In this document: positions 25,644 to 36,480 of the stretch, piece by piece
How the letters are laid out: every line of letters begins with the position of its first letter
Position numbering within the stretch: the stretch's first letter is position 1
Origin: Uranotaenia lowii
Lineage: Eukaryota > Arthropoda > Insecta > Diptera > Culicidae
Length of the DNA stretch: 64,000 bases
Assembly (NCBI RefSeq): GCF_029784155.1
Contig: NC_073692.1
Location: forward strand, 22,778,444 to 22,842,443
Reading direction: 5' to 3'
Translations under genes and position numbers: made by a program
The notes under the pieces: model-generated
The model's database searches: none
What the model saw: the letters and a program-made list of their open reading frames with translations, nothing else
What the model was told of the DNA's origin: nothing

Positions 25644-27893
25644 TAACAATGCAAGGCGATAATTATTGAAGCTAAGCAATCCTTGATGGAGTGCGGTGTT
25701 TTTTTTTTCGCTCGTGTCGATTTTCTTTGCGCGTTTAAGGAAAATTTACAAAAAATAAATTTTAAATAATAAGTCTTTTATGTGTATCGTTCGATTCATA
25801 GAAATTGAGTGCGTTATAAATTTTAAAGTGGAGTAATTCTTATCGTAATGGTTTGTGAAGTTGTTGGAAGTGGTCGTATCAAAGAGGCTTGTACTACGCT
25901 TTCCGGACCGATCCGGGACCGTTGATCTCTCAGAGGAAACCCAGAAACTCTTGACTGATTCGGAATAGTAAGATAAGTACCTGTTTTTATTAGGTGATTG
26001 TATTTATTCAAAAGTGGTTCTAAATACTATGATTCTGTTTAATAATTCGAGTTCCTTTGTTTTTTACTAAACATGCTCGATTTTGCAAATTTGAAATATT
26101 TCATCTGAAATGGTTCAATTCTTTAAACACTTGCACACAAGTTTGATTCCTAACAGCATATATTTTGGAGCTTTCACTAAAAGCGCTTGTGAGGTATGCT
26201 AAAAGTAAAACTTGAATAGCTTATAGTTTTTCAGATTTTATAGGGCGCAAAGTTTCGATTTTTTTTTCTCCAAAGATTTTAAATGCAGTGTAGGAAATAA
26301 AGGATGATGAAATATCGGCAGTGAGTAAAATACGTAAGAACACCACATGTGCTACTTGAAAATCTGTTGTGTGTTAAAATATGATTTTTTTTTTATAATA
26401 ATAAAGAATTTTAAATTGTGCTAACAGTAACTGCTATCATTTGTTAGTTTTAGAAAATGGAATATTCGTGTGATATGAAACTCACATAAATAGGCAAATA
26501 AATAAAAAATAAACTTAAATTTATAACATACCTATTTACCTCAGCTTTCAGGTTATTGGACTGCGAAGAGACTTTTTAAACTGTCCAATAAGATGAGTAA
26601 CTTTTCAATAACAAGTATTGTTACTGATTTTTAAAATAAACTTTATCAGCTATATAAGATTGAATATCTCACTTGTTTACTCTAAACAACCAACTTTTTT
26701 GGTTGATTTGTTTTCTTCGTGCAATCGCGTAACCAAACTGAGGCAAAGAGTAGAATTGCACTGATGAGTTTCCAAAAACGGTCTAGTCCAGTTATCACAA
26801 CATAACAAATTAAAAATTAAAAGAAACAAAAAGGTGAACCTCTTCATCCATTAACGAAACTTTATTAATTTAAATATTTTCTTATAAATATTCTTAAGTT
26901 TGATAAAAGTATCTTCAATCTTAAGGATCGTTTTTGAAAACTCATAAGTGTATCAGGAACAAGACTAAGGAAAACAAGTTTATTTAAAAGAAAATTTAAA
27001 CAAATTTTTTACTTTAGTTTTAAACTTTTTATCACTGCCTCAAAGATAGAAATAGGAGTTTCCTTAAGAAAAATCTGGGAGCATAGGAGGTGTAAGGGCT
27101 TGTGATATAGCTCAGTTGGCAAGTCTGTTGCTTCCTGAGCCGATGTCCGCGAGTTCGAGCCCAAGAGTAAATATCGAACACAGTTGTACCGCATAAGTTT
27201 TTCAATATTTGTCCGCCAACTGGAACGTTGATAAAGTCGCGAATGCCATAAAGATGGTAAAACGACTATAATCGAAACAAAAAAAAAAAAAAAAAAATAG
27301 GAGGTGTAGGAAAACTCGATCGCCATTCACCAAAATGGATCCTGATCTATAACCTTTCCCCTACTAACAAAACCCTTTCCTTGGATATTTAAATATAGAT
27401 TCGCAGACGTATAGACGGTTTCTATAGTTGGTGGTATTGACTTACCTTTTTATCTGAGTATTTCAAAATTATTCTTTGGATTATTTAGGGACAAAAGGTT
27501 GTTGATTGATCCTAAAAATATCTAACTAACAATCATTCCTTCATTCCTCATTGACTACTAGGACGTGGCCGGCGCCGTTATTTTTCATTTTCAAAGGGGG
27601 AGCACGAGTTTTGTGAATTGTGAATGAAATGCTAATCCCAAGCACCATTCTTTTGGCCCTTGCACAAAACTGATGGCCTCGATCAGCAACCATTGGCGAG
27701 GTAGAACTTGTTCTGCTTAGCCACGCCAGCGATCAAGGAATTTAAAGCGTAAGTTGAACAAAGTCTAATATAATATGTTATCTGAAGTTTCAAATGCATG
27801 ATCATATCTAAGCACTTCAAGTTCAATGATTTAAGGTGGATATGAGTAGTCAACTAAGCTAAGCTAAGCTAACAATGCAAGGCGATAATCATT
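25644..27893 (+). mobile_element. LINE-like insertion with 24-bp target duplication and AAGCT tail
   Basis: The sequence TAACAATGCAAGGCGATAAT followed by (T/C)ATT occurs at 25644-25667 and again at 27870-27893, with one mismatch. The right copy directly follows a short tandem tail (ACTAAGCTAAGCTAAGCT). A long target duplication plus a simple tandem 3' tail is typical of non-LTR retrotransposition. The inserted 2.2 kb lacks any recognisable reverse transcriptase, so it is a non-autonomous or badly decayed copy. A GC-rich segment near 27560-27740 would be its 3' untranslated part. A SINE is nested in it. Confidence 0.6.
27083..27308 (+). mobile_element. tRNA-derived SINE with 12-bp target duplication
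   Basis: The body is 27095-27296. An RNA polymerase III A box (TAGCTCAGTTGG, 27108-27119) and B box (GAGTTCGAGCC, 27151-27161) lie at tRNA-like spacing. They are followed by about 120 bp of unrelated body and an A tail of about 20 bases. The 12-bp sequence ATAGGAGGTGTA flanks it exactly at 27083-27094 and 27297-27308. It is not a tRNA gene because the 3' part does not form an acceptor stem and a poly(A) tail is present. The intact duplication indicates a young insertion. Confidence 0.9.
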
Positions 27894-28309
27894 ATCATAC
27901 GTTCAAAAAAGTCATAATACCCTCAATGACTCGAAGTTTTTTCAATAAGATAAACATGCATCTGAAAATATAACGCCTCAATTAAGACTGAATGTTTGCA
28001 CAATGTAGAAAAAAAAGCATTGAGATTCATTTGTCAGACATTCTCACAATCTCTGAAGTTTTGAAGAGCAAATGATTTTTGTTGAAACTTACGGTTTTCT
28101 TTGGTAGCAGCAAGCAGCAACTTCTGCTGCCACGAGCAGAACCAAAACATAGTTTGTTTTGGTTCCGCATGCTTTGAGTCAATTCGCAATTGAAACAATA
28201 GCGGTGATGATTGATGATGACAGCTGATGATGGTAAACACGGTATAAATGTTTACATCATCACACGGTCAAGCGAGACAACACAAATTGGGTTCGTGGTA
28301 ACACAACAG

Positions 28310-28500
28310 TGTTGCCAGATATTCTGGGTAAGAATATCAAAGTACTCATTGAGAAATGAGTACTTTCCCGGTTAGGGAATATAAGAAGTGGAAAGTGACA
28401 ATTAGCTATCGCTAATTAATATGGTTGTATTCTAATGACCTCACTGACGAAACTGAATAAAGATAACTCTATTCCACCACTGAAACCTGCGTTTTCAACA
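28310..28500 (+). mobile_element. possible solo LTR, 191 bp
   Basis: The segment starts TGTTGCCAG and ends TTTTCAACA, giving the TG...CA ends and the inverted TGTTG/CAACA edges common in BEL/Pao LTRs. A poly(A)-signal-like AATAAA lies about 40 nt before the end. The flanking five bases do not match, so no target duplication supports it, and no second LTR or internal region was found. Confidence 0.3.
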
Positions 28501-29880
28501 ATTTTCTTATCACTACTCAAACATGCACTTTACACGACCTGTGTCCGATTCCGGATCATTTGGCATCAAATCAACTAGTGCGACACAACATTCGCATGAT
28601 TAATTTCATCTCCCAGAATCTTTCAGAATGCTACTGCCTTCTCGAAATTTGAAAGCATGCATCCGAGAAGAGCTTGTACGTATCAATCGACCCGTATCCG
28701 GAGTTAACACCCATCCAAAGTCGACCTGCAAAAAGTCTGGGACGGTAAAATATCACCGACACCATCATCAACATCCTCATCATTATCATCATCGCCGCAC
28801 CGATATCCTTGGCTTTACCAGCAGCATCGTTATAGTCCTCGTTCGTCGCTCGGCAGGATCTAAGCGGTTCCAAAATGTTACGACCATCGACGTCCATGAT
28901 GATATTTTCAAGCAAAGCATCCGCATCTCGATACCTGTCCTTCTGTCTATGAACCGGTACATGGCCGATACTCATTTATGCAAACTGTTATCGCCAAGTT
29001 TTGGCTCTTCTGGCTGTGGCATTCCGGCACATAACTAGGAAGCGACCAACAACAACGTCAATCCTCCAATGGTCGTGGTCGGTCCAATGGCGCCATCAAC
29101 GCAAAACGGTTCCTGAAAAGATATCCTCTCGAAAGTGGGGGAATTTCTGCGAAGATTCCGTTTTATAGCACAGCATAATCTTGCGTGTATATCTTACGAT
29201 GAAAGTACAGACACAGTTTGCTGAACCAACATATGCACTAAATCTTCCCGCCAATCCCCGAAATTTGGGGTGGAATGGCGAGGCAAGAATATGGCATCCA
29301 AGGCATAAACAACCCATCCAGCCCGATCAAAATCAGAGGAAAAGCATTTCAGCCACTCTACAGAAATGGAGAGAGACAAGATAAGCGTGGTCAACGGACA
29401 GGCTTTTGGGTACAGGAATTCTGGGGGGCCGCTGCCTTTTTGGAAATCCATCCATCGCCGAGACACTTGACAACCGAAAAACCCGAAATATAATACTTTT
29501 CAGAGCTACTAAACATCCCACTAAGCTCAAACTGCTGCCCCAAAAAAGGCCGCGTGTTCCGAGATTTGGAATGTGGGTGGTTGGGTGAATGACTGTCACT
29601 GGACCGGACTGGGATGAATGTCGATTGACAGCCACATGTTTGTGGAATCTGGCGGGTTGCCATTGGCAACTACAGCTGATTGAGCGTCGTGCGTCGGGCG
29701 GTCGAACAAAAGTCGTTCCGAGGAAGGCAATGGGATGCTGAGTCAACCCTCGAATGAGTTCTCCTCGTGCCGAAGACACTCACGAGAGCTTGATCTATAT
29801 GCTCTCCCTCCCGTCTTGGCAGCGAATTGCGTGGGGATAGGGAGATCCGGATAAAATTAACACGTGGCATTTGAATTTGA
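28501..29880. other. GC-raised unique block, no gene recognised
   Basis: Long overlapping frames exist on both strands (for example 28628-29038 plus, 28631-28975 minus, 29333-29779 minus). None has a recognisable domain, and a CATCATCAT-type triplet run accounts for His or Met stretches in two of them. I see no convincing splice-linked coding pattern. It could include untranslated exons or conserved regulatory DNA of a neighbouring gene outside the window. Confidence 0.3.
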
Positions 29881-30081
29881 GTAACAGAACTCGAACGGAA
29901 ATGGAAAAAATGCTTTTCAATTCGATAATCGAAACGACGAAAAGTTTAAATACAACAAAAATTATATTTCATTCACAGATGACATTGATTTCATGACGAA
30001 TATTCAGTAAAAACCTGAATGAACTAACGTTCCTCTAAATGGTTTAAATAATAGTTAACATGCTTAAACATGTTATCATGC

Positions 30082-30357
30082 TTAAATTAACCGCTCTAAA
30101 TTAGTTTTGAAAAGATGTTTAACACGAGACTTAAATAAAGGTACATTATTGCTATTTCTGATATCTGTACTAAGACGGTTGTACATATTTGGACCTGTTT
30201 TAAGGAGTCTCCTTTCTCCAACTCTAGTTGATGCATTTTCAACAAAGAGCCTATCGACAAACCGGGTGTTATAATTATGCGAAACGTGTTGTATATCGAA
30301 GTTGTGATGGATATTCTTGATCTTAACTATCCGCTGCATCATTAATAAAGTTTGCAA
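30082..30357 (-). pseudogene. C-terminal fragment of a non-LTR retrotransposon reverse transcriptase
   Basis: The 91-residue frame contains HNYNTRFVDRLFVE, then GERRLLKTGPNMYNRL and a final FKSRVKHLF. This order (H.YNTR, then a GP..(W/Y)N.L motif, then LFK..(L/V)K..L) is the well-known conserved tail after the reverse transcriptase domain of jockey/CR1-type LINE proteins. Nothing upstream on the minus strand restores the catalytic domain, so this is a 5'-truncated remnant. The clade is not determined. Confidence 0.55.
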
Positions 30358-31530
30358 TAGGGTGGTCGGATTTACCGGTTTTTTTCAAATCCGGTATTTC
30401 GGTATTTGTAAATTATAAAACCGATAAAACCGGTAAAACCAGTATTTTTCAAAGTACATCGGATTCATGAAAAGGTTTCGTCCAATTGCAGTAGTAATGG
30501 CATAAAATTCTCAGAATTTATAACGGAATAGATTTAGCGACATTTCCAATGGAAAAAAATGGTATTGTGCCTTTAAATTATCCCTATGTCATAAATCTTT
30601 CATCATTCTTATGATAATGATTTCTCATCTGCATTTTATTATTATTATTTCGCTGTGATGTTGCGGAAATTCTAGAAACTTCATATTATTTTCAACGAAT
30701 TTTTTATCTATACTCTGTAAAACAGAATTTATATTTAAGAACAGATTTCACAGATTTAGTTAAAGTTTATATAGTCTTTAATGAAAATGGTATGAAATTG
30801 GTATACAAAAAGATTTTTCGTTAAAACAATGACTTAACTAATTAATAAACAAAACTCAAAACACTGTCACAAAGTTTTTGGTTGACTTACAGAATTACAG
30901 ATTATTGTTACCTAAAATACAGATGTTTTTCCTGCAACCTAGGTCGTGATCGCATTAGGTTTGCCTTTCCAAAAATAAAACGAACAAATAGATATAAAAT
31001 CTATTAAAAACCAGTCAAAATTCAGCAAAATATAGTTGTTTGGATCTGATCCATACGCTCTTTGTTGCTGTAATACTGTTGCAAATTTATAAAAACTTCG
31101 CTACAGCTTTGTCTAGAAAAAGGAAATGCTTTAACAGCATTAAAAATAAAAAAAAACACGGAGTTCCATCAATTACCTTAAAAATATTGATAAAAAATCA
31201 TACAAACTGTCTAATATGTGTTTAAATGCTGACTCCGTTGAAAGTTTCTTAAGAACTGATATAAGAATTGATTTTTTTTTAATGTCTTTATTATAGAGAT
31301 TTTCAGCTTTCAGCTGGTTCATCTTATAAGAATTGATGTTAACATGTGTTTGAATGCTGACTCTGTTGAAACATTTTATGTTTTGAAACAAACTAGGAAG
31401 TTTCTAATCAGTTTTCAATATTTTCGTTTCAAAATTTCAAGTTTGTGAAAGCCCGGCACCGCTTAAAACGATTTTGATAAACTTGGCCTGTATATTTCAT
31501 TCAGATCTTATTAATTTTTAAACTAATGAA
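30358..31530. other. intergenic with a CCGGT-rich short repeat at about 30360-30450
   Basis: The segment just after 30360 repeats ACCGGT and CCGGTA-type motifs, probably an old element end. The rest is AT-rich without a supportable feature. Confidence 0.35.
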
Positions 31531-31532
31531 TA

Positions 31533-32382
31533 GGGCAGAGTGGGGATACTTGATCCCCTTTTCTCATTTTCACCATATCTTTTTGGAAAAATTTAGCAAC
31601 TCGCCATCTTTGACATTTTCTGACAGCTTGTAACTTCAAGTTTCTATGCTCCAAAAATAAGAACGATACTTGAACCCATTGATGAACTAGAAGCATTTTC
31701 GTGGGAGTAAAAAAATTGCGATTTTTCTGAAGTTAGGGGAGAATTGATCCCCTATTGAAGGAGACTTGATCTTTTATTTAGGAAGCCCTAATCCTTGTAT
31801 AAAAATCAAACAAAACTAACTTTGTCTCAACGCTAATATCATTGCATATTTAAAGGCGCCATTTTTTATAATTAAGAGAAAATTAATTATTTTTGCCCTT
31901 TTCTTCAGACAATTGTTTGATAAATATTAGTTTTTGGATAAATATTAGTAATTTCATAATCAGCAATCATAACGATCAATTCAGAAGAAGAATATGCCGT
32001 TTAAAAGGGGATCAATTGTACCCATAATCAACATTTTAGAAAACTTTTTCTGAAAAAAGTTGAGAGTTTTCCATTGCTTTGAAAATATGGCATTATGATG
32101 TTCATTTTACGCTCGAACGATTGATACATTGGAACAAATATTTTTTTCATAATTTTCCCATGTAAGGAACATTTTAAAGTGATGAAAAAAGATCTTCAAG
32201 TTACATTTTGTGAAATTTTTCAAACAAAGTTCAATTACTCAAACAATTATTTTGTTAATATTTTTTAAACTACAAGCATTGTTATTTTGCTCATTTTAGC
32301 ACATTTTTCTAGAATATTTGATCTTTGTAAGACATTCCAGTTTCGAGATATAGCTAAGGAATCAAGTATCCTCATTCTCCCC
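31533..32382. mobile_element. TA-flanked terminal-inverted-repeat element, 850 bp
   Basis: The left end is GGGCAGAGTGGGGATACTTG, continuing ATCCC. The right end reverse-complemented is GGGGAGAATGAGGATACTTG, continuing ATTCC (21 of 25 bases match). Each end is bordered by TA (31531-31532, 32383-32384), the target duplication of Tc1/mariner-type elements. There is no open frame inside, so it is a MITE-like non-autonomous copy. TTGATCCCC-type motifs also recur internally. Confidence 0.65.
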
Positions 32383-32879
32383 TACATATCACCAAAACTA
32401 GATTTGAAAAACTAAATAAAACAAAAGCTTAGAGTTCAGAAGGCTAGAATCTTCCAATCATCAAAACATAGGCACATAAAATGCTGTTAAATTGTATAAT
32501 TAATATTTCAAAATGGTAAAACGATATTGTTAAACCCTTTTAAAACTAATCTTATCCATATACATTTGGTTTATGAATTTTCAAACAAATTTCCCAAATT
32601 GAACAGTTACATTTTCAACATATTTGATTTTTATTTGATAAGTTTGTCTTTGTTTCTCTCTGTTTTGTTTTTTTTTGTTCTGAAACCTTATTTTTCTTAC
32701 TTTTCAAGCTTAATTTGTAAACGATAACACTGCTATTTTCATTTGTCCTTGACCCGTTTTTGAAATTGACGACGACAACATATTCAGGTCTTGTTTTTTT
32801 TTTAATTTATTTTTAATATTTTATTTTTTTATATCAATCTTGATATTAAACAAATCTATGGAAAGTTCAAAATGTAATT

Positions 32880-33829
32880 TAAAGTTGCACCACTAGAGTT
32901 AAGTATTAATGCACAATTTTTATTCATTTAGTATATGTTTTCTGCATTTTAAACAAGTGCTTAGAATTCCATATTTTAGTTTTTATCAATTTCTTAATAA
33001 TAGCACAAGAAATTGATTCCAAACTTGGACTTTGTTGGTACTTATAAATTTTCAATGATGAATTGAATATGTTTTATTGTAAATATATTAAGTCAATGTT
33101 GTGAACTGCAATGACTTTACAATTTATTTTGATAACAGGAAGAATCAAATATGAAAATTGATCATAATCAGATATTTTGCACTGGCACACTTGAAAGAAA
33201 ATTTAATATAAATATTCATCTTTTAATCAAATTAAATTTAATATGCTTCTCAGTGTGTTTTGAATAGCTTCTCTGAAATTCAAAATGGATATATTTTCTT
33301 GCCCAAGAATTTTCATTTAAAATTGTGAAGAATTGTTTTTTAGATATTCATGTTTTATTTCTGACTTTATCTGAAATTTATTTGGGATTTGAATTTTATT
33401 TATATTTAAATCTGGTTTCATTTTAAATTTTATCTATTGCTGCACTGATTCTTATGTTCGAGGATTAAAATTCTTATTTTATTGAAATTTTTATTCGTAT
33501 TCGTTTTCTAGTGTTTCGCAAATTTGTATTTCAAATTTGAAAACTAGACTGCTTAAAATTTAATTTCAAGCAAACTTCAAATTCAGAATGAGGAACATCC
33601 ATTTGAACAATTTATTAATGACTTCTGGAAAAATGTTTTGATTTGAAGTTTTGATTCTGATTCACTTTGAATCGTTGAAATTCATATTTTACTAAAGTCT
33701 ATGTCATGGTCATAAATAGAAAAACAGTTTTAGAATCCAATTTTCTTGTTTATTGTGCATTTTAGCTATTGTTATTATTTCTAGCTAAATTTGCTCCTTC
33801 CCCAGGAAAGGGTCCTTCGCACGGGTCTG
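32880..33829. mobile_element. AT-rich element copy with a lone hAT-like right terminus
   Basis: The right end TCCTTCGCACGGGTCTG (33813-33829) is the reverse complement of the left terminus of the 19904-21919 element with one mismatch in 17. The AT-rich interior shares ordered segments with 24240-25313. The candidate left end and the 8-bp duplication expected from the right flank (GTCCAGCT) were not found, so the left side is deleted or very diverged. Confidence 0.5.
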
Positions 33830-33989
33830 GTCCAGCTCCTTGATCTGGTAAACCCAATGCTATACAATTTTTTATCTCTCCTAGGTCACTCCATAAAAGT
33901 TATTTCAATGTTTATTTTATGCCAATTATAACTAGAAATTTGGAAAATTATGCATTGTAACTGTACACTAGCTCCAACAGCTAGATTAA

Positions 33990-34618
33990 AGTTGCCAGAA
34001 TTTTTTCAGCTCGTATCCGAGCCGGAAAAATCAGGGCTACGTTATCTGAAAGCCTGACAAAATCCGGCCATTTGATTTAAAAATTGTCGACCGAAAACAC
34101 GGGCAATATCTGTACATTGGAGTCAAAACCCAGGAAATACTAAACAAAAATCAAGAAAAAAAAACTTGAAATTAGTAACTTATACTCAAAAAAGAAGGGT
34201 TCTTCACTGAATGAAACTATGATTTCAAACAATGATACACGTTCATCAGTCGAAAACCCACTGAGGATGCTAGCAAGAAGCTAGTGAAATACTAGAATTA
34301 GGGGTTTTCAAGCACTGTGGCTGAATTTAAAGGAATTCATCGACTATTTTGAAATCACTGAAAATAGTTTTTTTTTTCATTAATACTCAACAGAAATTTT
34401 TTTTTTTAGAAAAACTTGGTCAAAACATTTTGTTTTGGACGCCTACAACACGCCTACAACAAAATTACAACACAATTTGTTTTTCTTTCTGTTTGATTAA
34501 GCAAATAATGTGAATATATCTGGGCAAAATCCGGGCTTTTTTCAATAAAATCCGGAAAACTGGGCCGGACCGGAATTTTCCCGGACAAACCCGGGTAAAA
34601 CCGGACAACCTCGCAAAC
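33990..34618. mobile_element. TTAA-flanked MITE-like element, about 629 bp
   Basis: TTAA occurs at both borders (33986-33989, 34619-34622). The inner ends are AGTTGCCAGA on the left and, reverse-complemented, GTTTGCGAGG on the right. Both subterminal parts are rich in CCGG and GGGCAAAATCCGG motifs. The terminal match is imperfect, and TTAA is common in AT-rich DNA, so the piggyBac-type assignment is tentative. Similar CCGG-rich material ends at a TTAA at 18521-18524. Confidence 0.45.
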
Positions 34619-34622
34619 TTAA

Positions 34623-36480
34623 GTTAGATGGAAATCAATTACTAATTAGAATACTATTAGAGCTGTCTCAACCGATAGAAACTGTCAAATGATTGCAACA
34701 CTGGTTTTTATTTGACATTTCAATAAAAACGAACGGTGGTTTAAATCTTTGAAAATACATTTCTCCATCGACTGTCTTGAATTTCACGAGTCGAGCTTTT
34801 ATCCCAGCTTTTTTTCTCAACCGAGCATCTCTCGCAGCATCCGGAAAAGTTTTCCTCTCCATTCGAATGCTCTCCCAAAACGTGAGAAAAACAGGAACTC
34901 AACCCCGGGTGGTTTGCTGTCACTAGTAATCACCCGAAAGTGGCTTTACCATGTTAGTCCACGAATATGGGGCCAGAAAAGTCACTCACTCAATTAGTAG
35001 CCCACTGATCAGGCAGCAGGACCTCCCAGCCTTCGTCGGGGTGCACTTGAATTCAGTCTAGCAGGTCGTGTCACGCGCGTCGAACATCATCATCTCATCC
35101 GGGGTGCCCCAGATTCCTGGACAGACGGTCGGCGGATATTTGGATAGCTGCTCTCTGGGACAGTTTGAATTTTTCCTTCTTTTTTTTGAGGGGTAAGACA
35201 GTCACAGTCAGTGTGTAATTGATCCCTCCCCCGGTCCTCCGTCTTTGGACTTTTAACTACTATTGAGGCGAGGAAAGCAAATTGTAAGAAGCTGTTCTGT
35301 TCAAATTGTGCGTTTCTGGGTTGACGGTGGAAGGATTCTTTTTCCTTCTTTATTGCTTCAGCGGTTTTTTAAAGGATGGAGCCACGGATTTTGTAACGGT
35401 TTTTTTTTTCTGTCGGTAGTGTGTCCTGCTTGAACTCAACCTGTCGGGTTCTTATGGTCGTCGTCTTAGTCGAGCGTCGTCGGTTGGCTCGGATTGGGAC
35501 AAATGTGATTGCGTGTGGAAAAAAAAGGATGCTGCTGTTACGTGCCCCAGAAGGACGCGCGATTTTTCCCTTCATTCTACGCTAATTAGTGCTAAGTGTG
35601 AGGGTGTGTATGTGTGAGTTTGTAAGTGAGCTTTAGTGAGGAGTGAATTTCATCAGTGGCCGACCATCATTCATGGAGATTTTTTTTTGTGCTGTTACGT
35701 GCCTAGCCAAGTCAAGTAGATACCTCCAGCTCATCCTTCGGGGGAAAAAGTGCGAAAAAGGCAAGCAACAGCAGTTAGGAGAGATTTTTAATTAGTTCTT
35801 CAGCTCGCATAAGAGTCAAGTTTTGTGCGCCGACACTGGAATTCAAGGATATCCGAAAAGATTAAGTGCTCCTTAGTAGGAAAATGAGCATCTTGAGGAT
35901 GGAATAGGCTTGGTCTGACCTTTGAGTGTAATGAAACAGCGAGAGGAAAAAAAGGCTGCTGGCATTTTGGAATTTGATTGCGCTTCGTGGAAATTTAATC
36001 TCGCGGCTCGCGGTATCGTGCTTTGGCAGTTCATAACAGCTCGTCATCGCAAGTTTTGTGTTCCGCCAGGAGTTCTGCTCCTCATTGAGCATCGTCAAAC
36101 GGCTACTGTGGATTTAGTGTTACCTTAGTATCCTCAGCTTTAATCCTGCAGAAATCATCGCCTCAGAATTATTCTACATCCGTTTCCTGTTCAAATAAAA
36201 CTACTCACGGGAGCAACCACATCTAACAGCAAAGACAAATATTTGCCACCACCCCGTTGATGTTTGTGCAAGCAAAGTTAATTAATTAGAGTGTGCTCGT
36301 CGTAGTTAGGTTTGTGCTTCGTGTGTGCCACCGTGAAAGAGCAAATGATAAAAAGCGGAAAGCTAATTTCCGTCATGTGCAGTGAATGGTGCTGAATGAG
36401 CTTCTCAAATGTATGTTTGAAAATAAAAAAAAACCACGCTTCCAATCAACGCCAGAAGCTGTTGCTACTGCTGAGTGATC
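34623..36480. other. GC-raised unique block, possible untranslated exon or promoter region
   Basis: No coding frame of significance was recognised. Composition is more balanced than the surrounding DNA from about 34980 to 36440. A TCAGTGTG initiator-like sequence lies near 35207, in a CAGTCACAGTCAGTGTG context. The block could be a promoter and 5' untranslated exon of a gene continuing outside the recognisable region, but no splice donor could be assigned with confidence. Confidence 0.25.

Noticed and set aside
27095..27170. Possible tRNA gene
   Set aside because: A and B boxes are present, but no acceptor stem forms, and the body, poly(A) tail and target duplication identify a SINE.
28628..29038. 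136-residue open frame with a His-rich stretch
   Set aside because: A comparable frame overlaps on the other strand, no domain is recognisable, and the His run comes from a CATCATCAT-type repeat.
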